From assembly GCA_023213395.1 (NCBI GenBank), contig CM041465.1:198903741-198967740 (forward strand): DNA of 64,000 nt, given 5' to 3'. Below are positions 12,551 through 24,102 of this stretch, piece after piece. Both the position numbers and the translations under genes were made by a program. This DNA comes from Cycas panzhihuaensis (lineage: Eukaryota; Cycadophyta). Position 1 is the first letter of the stretch, and every line of letters begins with the position of its first letter. The notes under the pieces were generated by a model. That model saw only the letters and a list, made by a program, of their open reading frames with translations, was not told the origin of the DNA and made no database searches.

Positions 12551-15520
12551 TAGTATAATCATTCCCAAATTTGATGGATCAAATTTTTTGAATTGGAGTA
12601 GGAGGATAAGACCCATTCTCATTACTAAATATATGTGGGATATTGTAAAGACAAGGTATACGAAACTTAGTCAAAATGCCACTGAAGTAGAAAAGAAAGC
12701 ATTTAAATAATATGTAAAGAATGACAATGAAGATTTAGCCTTGATTTTTTTTGCTTTAAAAGACCATATCTTTCCAATGGTTAATGAGGCATCAAAGTTG
12801 AAAGAGGCATGGGATACATTGTAGCTTACCTATGAAGGTGTAGCATCATCTAAACTCTAAATATTAAGGAGTAAATTTGAAAACTTGAGGATATTACCTA
12901 ATGAGTCCATCAATAAATTCATAATAAAAGTTTAAGATCTTATGAATCAAATTAGATCCCTCATAGAAACCCTTACTAAACAAAGGGTTGTAGAAAGGAT
13001 ACTTAGGTATATTGATGAATTCAAAAGGTTTGAGATGATAGATATAAGTATTGAAGTCTCTAAGGACCTAAACACATTAAAAATTGAACAATCGAGTGCA
13101 ATGTTGATGACTATTGAAGAGAAGAAAAGCATAAATGAATCCTTAGAACATGACTTTGTAATTAAGATAAGGATGAAATCTAATATCTAAGCTAAAATTT
13201 CAAGGTCAAGGAATCAATCCCCAAGGGGAAAAGATATGAATCCTAGATAAGATGCACACCGAGAGTATCAACCTAAGTACTAAGCTCCTCATTAAAAGAA
13301 TCAAGAAGCTAATCAATGATATCCAAGTCAACAAAGATATTAAAGTCAAGAAAGATATTAAGAAGCAAGTCAATGTTATCAAATTACCAAGGTTATAATA
13401 GTTTTCAAAGCCCCAATTCTAATTATCCAAGCTATAAACAAAGAGATAATCAAAACTCATACTTAGAAAAGGGAAGGACACCCTCCATTGATAAAGGAAA
13501 CCTTAGAAGTAAGAGTCTTAGTTAAAGAGGAAGGGATCTAATCCATTGTATGTTTTGCCATAAATTTGGCCAAACTGAAGATAGATGTTTTGCTAAAAAT
13601 ATCCCTCCAACAATAGGTAGTGCTAATGCAGTCATTAAAAATAAAGAGAATGATCACCTATTTTTATTAAGCTTTGTTACCGATAAAAAGGAAGAAGATT
13701 ATTAGTATATATACTCTAGTTGATCCATATACATGACCCATAAAGAAGAGATATTCTAAATGATTGACAAGTCTAGAAAAAGCACAATTATGTTTGGTGA
13801 TGATACATCACATAAATCTAGTAGAAGATGCAAAGTTATCATCACAATAAATTTAGAGAAAAATAGATACCTTGATGATGTTCTTCACCTTCCAACTCTT
13901 AAGAAAAATCCTCTATCTATGGGATAGATGATGGAATAGGACTATAAGGTTGTATTTGATAATGATGAATGCACCATCAAGGATAAAAGAAAAAATAAGG
14001 TTGATGTTACCAAAGAAAAAATGACTAAAGATATACTTTTCAAGTTAGTTATAACTCCTTTACATAACTATACATTGAAGACAACAATCAAGATAGATAG
14101 CAATATGTCACATAAGACGTTTAGCCACCTTAACTATGGAAGCTTAGCCCTTATGAAGAAGATGAATATGGTTGAAGGCTTACTATAAGTTAAAGCCAAC
14201 AAGGATATTTGTGAGGGATGCCTCCTAGGTAAGCAACATAGAGAAAGTTTTTCTTATGGAAGTTGTAGAGTAAAGGGGTTACTTCAATTAATCTACATAT
14301 ATCTTTGTCATCTAATGGATATCCCATCCTTAGTTGGTGAAAAGTATTTCCTCACCTTCATTGATGATTATATAAGAAAGACATAGGTCTATTTTCTTAA
14401 ATTCAAGTCAAATGTATTTTAATACTTTGTAGACTTCGAAATCTTTATGGAGAAGTAAAGTGGACACAAGATACTTTTCTAAAGATTAGATAATGGGGGG
14501 GGGTTTATTTCTAATAAATTTAATACCTATTATATATACATGGTATTAGAAGGCAATATACAAACCCTTACACAACACAATATAATAGACTTGTTGAATA
14601 TAAAAATTACACCATAGTTAAGATGGTTAGTTGCATGCTTAAAGATAAGAAATTAGGATATGAATTTTGGGAAGAAGTTATCCACACTACAGTTTATCTC
14701 CTAAACATATGTACCACTAAAGCTCTTAGGTGGATGACACTAGAAGAACTGTAGACCGGTTACAAACCTAATTTTTCATACTTGAGAATATTTAGATGCC
14801 TAGCCTATGCCCACATTCTAGAATAAAAAAGGACCAAACTTGATGATAAGAGTAATAAGTACATATTTATTAGATATAGTAATGTGTTAAAATCATATAA
14901 GATGCATGATCCAAAGGAAAGAAAGGTCATTGTTAGCAAATATATTGTATTCAAAGAGGATGACTACTATTAATCAGATTATATCTAAGATAAAGGCAAG
15001 AATATTATTATTAACTTTGACTCATCTCCTAAGTCCACATATGTGCTACCTACACAAGATTCAAGGCAGAATGTTAGTGTATCAAGTCCAAGTGATGAGG
15101 TAACCTCTACATAATCTCAAAGGTTTCCCAAATAGGTTCAAAGAAGCCATAACTTGGATAATATATTAGACAATAACTTTGACAAGAGATCTACATATTT
15201 AAATCAAGTCAACTTTAACCTTATGAGTCAAGTAATGGAAGTCCATAAGCCTCACACCTTTGAAGAGACATATACTTATGATTAATGGAGACAACCTAAG
15301 GAAGAAAAATATAATTCTATAGTAAAAAATAATACATGGTAACTCATTGACCTTCCTCCTAATAAAACTACCATTAGAACCAAATAGGTCTATAAGACCA
15401 AGTTTAGATTTGATGGATACATTAATAAACAAAAGGCTAAACTTGTTGCCAAAGGCTATACACAAAGAGAAGATATAAAATATAATAAAATGTTTACTTA
15501 TATTTCTCAAATGGAGACTT

Positions 15521-16435
15521 TGTCACAGGTTGCCATTACACCAAAAGCCCTGGGGTGATTTGGGAAGAGGACTTCCATGTAATAGTTAGCGTCATGCACT
15601 CCAATACTTCCCCATCACAAGGAGTTGGTTGTACCTATACGATATTTCATGCCCACCATGACATTCCTTGGCATCACCCTCTAAACACCTTCACATATCT
15701 CTAGGTATGCTACTGTGGTACACAAGGCTGGTTTTAAACCCTGGTCGCTCTGATACCACATGAAGAAACGATGGATCTAGGAGATAAATCACTCACATGC
15801 ACACAATGGCAATGGAGAATGAAAAAGAAGATGAAACAAGATATGAGAGCAAGCTTGGAGGTGAGAATAAATAATAACTCCCTCCTTGAGATTTTACCTT
15901 TTATTATTGAGGGTAAGCATTAGGGTTAGGATTTTCTTGCCTAATGACATGAACCTGAAATTACATCTAAATGCACATAAAGTGTATTTCATTAAGAAAC
16001 TAATGCTAATAATATATCCTAAGGTCACATAATTAATATACACAAATGACCTTAATACATTAACCTCTATCAATCCCCCCCTTAATGGTGGAAGGTCATT
16101 TTGAGAAAATATATTCTATGAGGTCTTCATTTGAGCCTCATTATTACATTAAAATTCTAAATGACACTTTTGTAGGAAAACCGTCATGGGGAATAAAACC
16201 CCATAAACTTTCTAAGATCTATAGCCCCTTTTATAAATCAAAATGGCTAAGGTGGATCTTCGATGTAGCCTGATAGCTAAGCAGCTTAAAGGTACAACTT
16301 AATCTGCTAAGTCTCCATATGCTGTTTGGTCATCCCCTATGCCCTTTTGAGTTTTCACAGGTTTTTATTTTCTAAAATAAGTATAACCCTTATCCTTTCA
16401 TTCCCACATGGGGTTTTCATAAAGAGGATAGAGTA
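15521..16435 (-). mobile_element. 915-bp insertion with PPT-LTR-PBS order
   Basis: A segment inserted in the E RT, flanked by the direct repeat GAGACTT (15514-15520 and 16436-16442). On the minus strand it reads: about 350 bp of internal sequence, a polypurine tract AAGGGGGGGA (16075-16084), a complete TG...CA LTR (16072 to 15761), a primer site TGGTATCAGAGC (15747-15758), and about 225 bp of further internal sequence. A normal insertion has LTRs at its outer ends; this one has a single LTR in the middle, as if a one-LTR circle had been opened inside its internal part. I see no gag or pol in it, so the parent could be a short non-autonomous element. Confidence 0.65.
15761..16072 (-). repeat. 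LTR inside the 915-bp insertion
   Basis: A 312-bp LTR starting TGATAGAGGTTAATG and ending TTTCTTCA, with two bases before the primer site, exactly as in A2. The start pattern and the promoter-like AATAAAAGG near 15899-15911 resemble the A1 and A2 LTRs, suggesting the same broad copia group, although the flanking internal sequence differs from theirs. Confidence 0.75.
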
Positions 16436-16675
16436 GAGACTTACTCTTATTCTTCATGTTAAGTTTAGTGGCCTGAAAAGGTTGGGATGTTCATCAAACG
16501 AACATTAAAAGTACCTTTCCAGATGGATATACTAAAGAGAAAATATATGTTCAATAACAAAACAATTTTAAAGTCAGGGGGGGAGAAAATAAAGTGTATA
16601 AACTTACAAAGGTACTTTATGGTTTAAAATAAGTACTTAGAGCATGGTATTCTAAGATAGATAAATATTTTATAA

Positions 16676-16974
16676 GTGAGACAAGAGGGTATGTAAAGGG
16701 TTGATCATGTTAGGTGACATTTAACATCGTATATGATCAATATACATGTGTGTTACAATGAGATGTGGACATATATAACCCCACAAGAATTAGGCTCATA
16801 ACTTAAAGTGATGACTAGCCACTAACATAACTAAAATATATTTATAGTATACTTTATCATATTAGGTTAATAAAGTAATTAACATGACTTTACTAACTTA
16901 ATATTTATAAATATATAATACATTTATACATAACTAAAGCTAAATTAATAAATTCAATATTAATTCTTCAATCA
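16676..16974 (-). repeat. 3' LTR of copia F (truncated)
   Basis: Starts TGATTGAAG at 16974 on the minus strand and matches the F 5' LTR (28506-28445 plus 22461-22230). About 190 bp of its downstream end is missing at the junction with copia E. This uninterrupted copy shows what the 5' LTR looked like before the LINE inserted. The last codon of F pol (TGA) overlaps the first three LTR bases. Confidence 0.75.
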
Positions 16975-19900
16975 CTCTCGTTTAATGATGAGTTCATTAA
17001 TTCTAATACTGAGGCCATGTTGAAACCATTTAAATTTTCATAATTAAATGTTTTCGTAAAAGATATTATCAAGTTGTTTATTAATCATATTATAAATCAA
17101 ATCAATCTCTTTATCTTTAGCATGCTTCTTAATCAAGTGATGGTAAACCTCAATATACTTTATTCTCATATGGAATATAGGATTCATGGTTAATTTGAAG
17201 ATACTAATTATCACAGAAGAGGGTAGTATCTTATGTTCAATTAATATTAAACTCTTCAAGATTCCTTCTTAGTTAGATAGCCTTTATAGTTATGCTAACT
17301 ATAGTTTTGTACTATGATTTAGTAAAGGGCAAGATGACATTTGGCTATATTTTAAAGTTGTAGCCTAAGGTTGATTTATGACTATCCTTGCAACTAGCCC
17401 AATTAGCATATATGTAACCTACTAAAGAAGAATTATCCACCTAATAGTAACCAAGTCCAAACTAAAGTGAACCTCAAAGATATCTCAAGATCTGTATAGT
17501 TGCTTTTCAATGTTAAATATTGGGCTAAGTCATAAACCTAGAGTAGATCTCAATAACATTTAAAATATCTGATCGAGTATGTATGAGGTAAATTAATTTC
17601 CCCACAAGTTGCCTATACAAAGTGGGATCAACAAGTGTAGTATACTCATCAACATCTAACTTCAGTCTAGTCTCTATAGGGGTTGGTGATGGATTACATT
17701 CCTTGATTTTAAAATTTGAAGGATCACCCTTATATATTTAGATTATGAAAGGAAGATATGTCTTGGATGCTACTAAACTTCCATGCCAAAAAATTAATGG
17801 AGCAACCTAAGGTTAGTCATCTCAAAGCTGTTATTTAATTCCCCTTAGATGTATGAAATCTGCTATGAGTTATTACTTATTATTAATAAATCATTAACAT
17901 ACAACACAATTAAAGTGATTAAGTTATCTCAGATTCTGATATATAAATTAGGATTTGAGGATGATCATATAAGTCCATGATTCTAAAAATACTCATTTAT
18001 CTTTGTATACTAAGCATAAAGTAATTACTTAAGGCCACAAAGATCCTTCTTCAACTTATAAACTAGATATTATTTTCCATGAATAACATAACTAGGATGT
18101 TGATTCAGGTATACTTCCTCTTATAAGTTGTCATTCAAAAATGCATTTTTCATATCCATTTGGAAGATAGGCCAATTAAACTGAGTTGTTAATACTAAGA
18201 CAACCCTTACTAAGGTCATGTTAGTAATAAGGGTAAATGTATCATCATAATTGATGCCCTTAATCTATTTAAAACCTTTGGTAATCAATCATGCTTTGTA
18301 GCATTGAATAGAGCCATTTATATAAAACTTTATTTTATAAATCCATTAACAATCAATCAAGTTTTTTTCATATGAAACCTCAACTAGCTTCCAAGCATTA
18401 TTTTATAAAAGAGAATCCATTTCTTATTTGTAGTTACTTGCCACTTTTGGTCTATAATGGATTCTTTAAAAGTGGTAAGTTTAGGTGTGGACAATTCTTC
18501 TTCTATTAAGGCAAAGTTGGTGGATAACTTATACTTGGATTGCCTCTTAGATTATTATGGAGGTGATCAATCAGAAGAGATTATCTACAAATAATATTTA
18601 AGAAGCTAGTTTAAAGTGACCTCTTCTTGAAAATCTTTTGAAGTAATTATTGAAGTAGATGTTGAAGTAGAGATAGGAGGTGTAGATAAAGTACTAAGTG
18701 GATATGATGATAATAGAGGAAATTGAACTAGAGGAATATTCTATACAATAAGAGATGGAATAGGAGTTGTTAAAAGTTGTTCATTAAAAAGTAAGAGCTA
18801 AGTCATATCTAGATCTTATTTCTCATCTAATAAAGTAACATCTTAAGATGTATACATTTGCTTTATAATAGGATTATAAAGTTTGTAAACTTTGTAATTA
18901 GGTTGGTAGCCAATAAAAATGTATTTCCTACTTTTGTCATCTAATTTCTTTCTTTATTCTTTTGATATAAGTATATATATTATACAACTGAAGGTGCATA
19001 AATATGAGACCATCGGTTTTTGACCTAATTAGGCCTCCTCAAATGTAAAAATTAAAACTATATCCTTATATCTATAAGTAAATCTTTAGAACCTATCATA
19101 TGACAAGAAGCTCCAGAATCTATCAACTAGGATTTATCAAAATAATGTGTTATGGATTCAACAAATAATGGGTTTTTTGAATTGACCATGTACCCCCCTT
19201 ATTTTTTAGTCTGTTTCTGGTTGTAATTTCTATTATGTTGATTGCCTTAAGGAGCATTCTAGTTTTTCCTCCTTAGTCCTTGATAATTTCCATGTTCATG
19301 ATTCTAATTACCCCAACTTATAGGATTGTTCTAATGTTGTTACTATTGCAAATTAATGTTCTTCTTCCTATAATCATATATAATGTGACCTAGTTTTCTA
19401 TAGAAGTGATAAATAATCTAATTAGGATATTAAGGATATTACTAACACAGTTGATATGGATGTTTTTTAAATTCATTGAACCAAATTATTGATTAAGGTA
19501 TGGATATTATTGTCTCTGATTGTATCATGATACAAAAGTATGAGTTGAAGAGGAGGCACCCAAATCTCTCAGTTTGTTTAGAATACATTCCTCCTAAAGT
19601 AATAGGTCTTCAGAAGGGTTGAAATCAAATATGGTAGGATGACCAATATAAGAGAAATTAGATATAAGAGAATTATCGCTTGATGATAATACATTGATAA
19701 TACAAGATATTAGATCATTGTCATCAAGTGGTTGTCCCGTAATACTTAACTAGTTCCTAATTGACTGTATCTAAGTCAGGTGAGCTATAATTGATCCTAT
19801 ATAAGGTACGGAGTAGAGTTATGATTCGAGCATGACAACTCTAGCATTGTCCTTCCTTTCATATAGTGCACAAATTATGTCCCAATCTTCAATAGAAGTG

Positions 19901-20175
19901 GTAGCAAGCTTAATATTTTGGTCATCATTTTCCACACAAGAAAGGTATCAAAAATAAAGGGAAACTTCATCAGAATCTTTAAAGGAGGATAAAGTAATAG
20001 GATTAGTAGGAATGACAACATCAAGATCATTAGGATCTCAAGTTTCTTTAGGCATGGAAATTTTACTAGGAACTTAAACCCATAGTTTATTTTTTATTAG
20101 AATATTCTTAACTTGTTTTTTCTAAGCCAAGAAATTATCACTACCTAATAATTTAATAGTATTGCTTATGAGAAC
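16972..20175 (-). pseudogene. Copia F gag-pol pseudogene lacking the integrase core
   Basis: Minus-strand Ty1/copia polyprotein related to D. Gag starts near 20175 (NTIKLLGSDNFLA, then KKQVKNILIKN). The knuckle position at 19370-19411 reads YHFYRKLGHIIYDY: His and spacing are kept but all three Cys are Tyr. A Gln/Asn-rich tail follows. Protease LIDSGASCHMIGS at about 19085-19130 keeps its active site. Shortly after, at about 19030-19010, the frame jumps from a pre-integrase region to the end of integrase (LISKE, KKLDDKSRKYIFIGY); the catalytic D-D-E core is absent. RT covers about 18370-17700 with YVNDLL in place of YVDD. RNase H ends in HGLSIRINELIIKRE followed by TGA at 16972-16974. Stops throughout. 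Confidence 0.85.
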
Positions 20176-21149
20176 CCTATATATTTAAAGATATGCAGAT
20201 ACTATTAAAGACTCTAATACCCCATAATACTATTGACCCACTTATGCTAAATTTACAATCTAAATGATAGATCCTTATCTAAGAGCACACTTCTAACTAA
20301 GGTACTCACCCTTTTCAAGTCTAGCCTAGTCTCCAAACTCTGAGGTTTTTAGGTATACACCTTAAGCTGCCACTCAATACACCTAATAGCTATTGTCTCT
20401 CCCTATAGTCTATAGAGTTTGAGGAGGCATAATAACATGTGTAAGAGTATTGCCTTCAAGGGTCCTAACTATTCCCCTTATAGTATTAGTTTCCCTTTAA
20501 AGATTTTGTGATTAAAATTTATAATTTTTTGTGTACATAGAAATAAATATATAAAAACCTAAAGAAAAGGGCCTTTAAAGACTGAGAAAACTACCTAAAA
20601 TAGATTTTAAAATAGGCTAAGAAATGGATTAAAATAGACTTAAAAATAATTAGAAGATTAAAAATGAAACTTTAAAAAGAAAATATACTATGAATATTTT
20701 GAAAGATATAACCCATGGTTTTAGAAAAGTAATAGAAAAATTAAAAAAATTAAATGATGGTTGAAAAAAATAAGGGTGATGCAATGAGGATATAAACAAA
20801 AATTTCTCTTCAAGAAGATATCAAATCAAAATCTAGCATTGTACCTCAAGTTTAGATGCTGAGAGGATCACAATGAGTGGTCATACTATTATATTCTATT
20901 GGGCCTACTGTGAATGGAAAGTAAAAACAAATTATGGTGGTCTCTCAAACACACCTCCATAACTCATTGATTAATATTGTTTATAGTCATCTCATCCATA
21001 CTTAATGGAATTTACTTAGTGAATCATATGCTGGTGAAAACCCACAACAATCATGCATTTTTAATGAGGTATAGTAGCAGGATGACTTTAAGCATAGCCT
21101 TGAATCATACTATATAATTCTTCATATACTCACTTAAGCAAGAAGAAAG
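20176..21149 (-). other. Leader of copia F
   Basis: Non-coding. On the minus strand 20500-20240 matches the leader block of D (38895-39245) and E (12090-12420), beginning GGGGAATAGTTAGGACCC. The part at 20520-20780 is T-rich on the minus strand and repetitive, similar in style to the E leader array. No coding sequence recognised between 20800 and 21149. Confidence 0.6.
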
Positions 21150-22005
21150 AAATTATGATCTATGAAGGCTTTGCTAAAAAAACTCATTGCCACTAATATG
21201 GGAAATATCATCAAAAAAATCTTTGAGAGCTAATTAAATATGCGTAATCTTTGTAATTCAAGCCCTTCGGCATTCAATGCTTTATTCAAGGCTTATGCTT
21301 AAGTAAAGAAGTTTAGAAATGTAACTAATACATTTCATAGAATGAAAAACTATGCGCTTTTGCCTAAAATTGGGGCACGTAATGCATATTTGAGCTCCCT
21401 ACTCAGATTGAATTAAATGGATAGAGTTTATTAATTCTATAGAGGGAGGCTTCATAGTATAATCTCAATGAACATGTACATATTGAATATATTAATTTAC
21501 GCTCTATGCAAATCTAGAAAGTTGTAGAAGGTTGGAGATGTTTTTTTTCTTTTTAGAAATGGAGAAGACAAGTTGTAGCCCCGGTATTATTTCATATAAT
21601 ACATTAATTGATAGGTATTACAAGAATGGGCTTTTGACAAGTGCTTTGAAGGTTAAGAATGAAATGTTTATGAAGGCCTTGATGCCAAGTAATGTAACAT
21701 ATAATGCCCTCATTCATGAGTTTTGTAAAGAAGATAATATACAAAATGCAAATAAGCTTTTCTATGAAATGCAAGAGATGGGCTTGAATTCAAATACTAT
21801 TATTTGTAATATATTGATCAATGCATATAGTGATCATAGCAATACTAAGATGGGATTTTACTTACATGAGGAAATGGTACAAAAAGGTATTAAACTTGAT
21901 ATTCTCACTTCTAATGCCCTCATTCATAAACTCTACAAATAAGATAAGATAAAGAAGGTAAATTCACTATTAAATGAAATGGTAAAGAAGAATTTTTTAG
22001 GCAAA
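21150..22005 (+). pseudogene. PPR protein gene fragment inside copia F, antisense
   Basis: Fragment of a P-type pentatricopeptide-repeat protein; these bind organellar RNA in plants. The clearest part (21532-21942) has 35-residue motifs in register: ISYNTLIDRYYKNG, then VTYNALIHEFCKED, then IICNILINAYSDHS, then LTSNALIHKLYK. Upstream, in other frames, earlier motifs show (SPSAFNALFKAYA near 21270, ALCKSRKL near 21505); downstream one continues to about 22003 (KVNSLLNEMVKKNFL). Roughly seven motifs, broken by stops and frameshifts, with no start, targeting peptide or C-terminus. It lies in opposite orientation to F, ending about 16 bp from the F primer site, so it looks like host sequence caught inside the element. 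Confidence 0.8.
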
Positions 22006-22021
22006 TTCTTCTATTTTTGCT

Positions 22022-22033
22022 ACTCTAATACCA
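22022..22033 (-). other. Primer binding site of copia F
   Basis: Minus strand TGGTATTAGAGT, two C-to-T changes from TGGTATCAGAGC, two bases inside the LTR end (CA at 22036-22037). It places the 5' end of F here and so puts the PPR fragment inside the element. Confidence 0.6.
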
Positions 22034-22035
22034 AG

Positions 22036-22461
22036 TGGAGGAAGAGGCATTTATACCACCTTCCACCTAGGATCAAAATAAAGGAAGAACACATAAAAAG
22101 AAACCAACAAAGATGAGGAGGTCAAATTACTTAGGCCTCCAAAATCAATATCTTAGCATTCATTCATGCAGCATATTATTACATAAGTTATTGCCTCATA
22201 TATATACAAAAAAATAAATAGTTACAAGAGAGTCAAGAGGGTATTTAAAGGGTTAATCATACAAGGTGATATTTGGCACCTTGTACGATTAATATATATG
22301 TGAGTTATAATGAGGTGTAGGCATATATGACCCCACAAGCATTAGACTCATAATATTAAGTGATGACTAACCACTAACATAACTAAAATATATTTATAAT
22401 GTACTTTATCATATTAGGTTGATAAGGTAATTAACATGACTTTACTAGCATAATTAATATT
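22036..22461 (-). repeat. 5' LTR of copia F, downstream part
   Basis: Matches the F 3' LTR (16676-16974) over 22230-22461 and adds about 190 bp lost from that copy. Contains a TATA-like TTTAAATA around 22243. The LTR is split by the LINE; its first about 62 bp are at 28445-28506. Confidence 0.75.
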
Positions 22462-22587
22462 CAAAGGAAGTCTAGGGAGGCAGTAAACTCATTCAAAGAG
22501 GCTAGGGTTTGCAAAGATAAATTCAAGCAAATGGTGAGTTTTTTGCTGTTAATTTAGTTTGTATAAGTTCCTTTTTCTGCTGGTAAT

Positions 22588-24081
22588 ATGATGCAAACAT
22601 CTCTGAACCAGTCTCAGTCCGCTCCGTTGGGGAGGACTTACCTTGATGTTTTAAGAAATGGTGACCATGTGGAACAAGAAATAATCCTAGTTAAGATCAG
22701 AAACAGATATAAACTCTCGATACCGAAAGAAGTTACCGAAAAGACCATACAATATTGGGAGAACAATTTGGTTGGTAGGTTTTCGGGCCCCAGGCTAGGC
22801 CTGGACATTATTAGAGAGTGGATTAGGAACAAATGGAAGTCCAGGAATCCAATTCAAGTTATGGCTATGCCCAAGGGGTGCATCCTTTTTAGGTTCACAA
22901 ACCAGGAGGACATGATCCCCATATTACTTAAATCCCCTTGGATGTTTAGGAGGAAGGCCATGTCATTGGAGAAGTGGCACCCTGACTTTGATCCTAGCAT
23001 TCCTGTGGTTAAACAAGCCCCAATTTTGGTTCAGTTACCTGGGTTCCCTTTGCATTTTTGGAACCCAGAGACGGTCAAAGGGGCAGCCAGATTGATCGGA
23101 CCTCTATTGGCTTTGGATTCGGCCACTAAACACAGATCTAGATTGATGAATGCAGTTACGTATTACGGCCAAGCTGGACAGCGAGCTCCCAGATGAGGTA
23201 GAGATTGAGTCAGATGGCAGATCTATCATCCAAGGTCTATTTTATGAACTGGAGGGTTTTAGGTGCGCAAAATACAAGACCAAGGGGCATCTCCCCTTTC
23301 AGTGCCCAGGAGTCCCAATGAGGGAGGATACTTAAGAGATAGGTAATGAGAAAGATGAGACAAGAGGGGAGACTGAGGCAAAAGAAAGATCTGGTAAAGC
23401 TGATATCAGTCAGGAGATTAACGAAAGAATCGAGAAGCCTAGTAGGTTAGAGGTGTCTGAAGGAGTTGATGGTGAGACGACTTACATTACGGACCCCTCG
23501 GTTCAGGAAGCTGGGGGAAAGGATTCAGTGGTTCCTGAGGTTGGAAGGGGCTTCATCAAAGACATAGAGATAGGTAGTCAGGGTCCAGTGCTGGGCCAGG
23601 AGATGGGGCGGGCGGTTGAGGAAGCTAGGAGTATTTCCAAAGGCTTGGGTGGATCGGAGGGGGGGGGAGCCCCCCCTCCCCCCCCCCCCCTTCAGCCATT
23701 GAGCCAGCCTTGGCTAGGCTTGCAAAGAATATTAATTGGGATCTAGAGGATTACTTTTCTAAGCCCGATGAGGGGGGATCGAGAGATCAGACCCTAGAGG
23801 AGGTTGAGGTAGGCAATGTAACTAAAGGAGGAGCAGGAATCGAACCTAAGGGTGCTGATTCAGAAAGAGGTGGGAGTGGGATATGCAAATGCGTATCTAA
23901 GAGTAATGCTACAGAGGTGAGGAGGGCTCCAGATTATGGGATAGAGAAGAAGGTGGGTAGACCCCCTAAAAAGGCTATTAGAGAGAAAGAGACCCAAGTT
24001 CAGATTGACATGGGTCACCAGAGTACGTTAAAGGAGGGGGGTGTGTTAGAAGGACCTAACCTCAGAAGTAGGAAAGGATGA
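22588..24081 (+). pseudogene. LINE ORF1 (DUF4283 and CCHC), frameshifted
   Basis: Nucleic-acid-binding ORF1 protein of plant L1 elements. The first 202 codons from ATG 22588 carry a DUF4283-type domain (GCILFRF..ED near 22880, LVQLPGFPLHFWN near 23030). A frameshift near 23160 leads to LPDEVEIESDGRSI and a CCHC knuckle CAKYKTKGHLPFQC (23264-23305) whose second Cys is Tyr. After a stop at 23333 an acidic, low-complexity tail follows, broken again at a G9/C7/C13 homopolymer cluster (23659-23690). The last segment has a basic GRPPKK motif resembling an AT-hook near 23960 and ends with TGA at 24081, 21 bp before ORF2. About 500 codons in total. Confidence 0.85.
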
Positions 24082-24102
24082 GGGGGAAACTCTGAGTTAT
24101 CT

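Larger units (their letters stand above)
12551..16678 (+). pseudogene. Copia E gag-pol pseudogene, split by an insertion
   Basis: Decayed Ty1/copia polyprotein. Gag starts around PKFDGSNFLNW (about 12570) and has a Gln/Arg/Ser-rich tail at 13200-13430. The knuckle CMFCHKFGQTEDRC (13547-13588) has His changed to Gln. The protease box at about 13705-13735 has lost its catalytic Asp (Tyr in its place). Then come the pre-integrase block with HLNYGSL (about 14130), integrase FIDDY (about 14360) and LDNGGGF (about 14485), and RT start LVAKGYTQRE (about 15440). The frame is broken at 15520 and picks up at 16443 after a 915-bp insert, continuing through KVYKL and AWYSKIDKYF to 16678. There copia F abuts and the catalytic RT block is missing. 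Many stops; no function. Confidence 0.85.

Noticed and set aside
16085-16273. 62-codon open frame as a separate gene
   Set aside because: It lies within the internal part of the 915-bp insertion, starts next to the polypurine tract and shows no domain.
21532-21942. A functional PPR gene
   Set aside because: Only 137 clean codons, no N-terminal targeting region, neighbouring motifs in other frames, and location inside a copia element.
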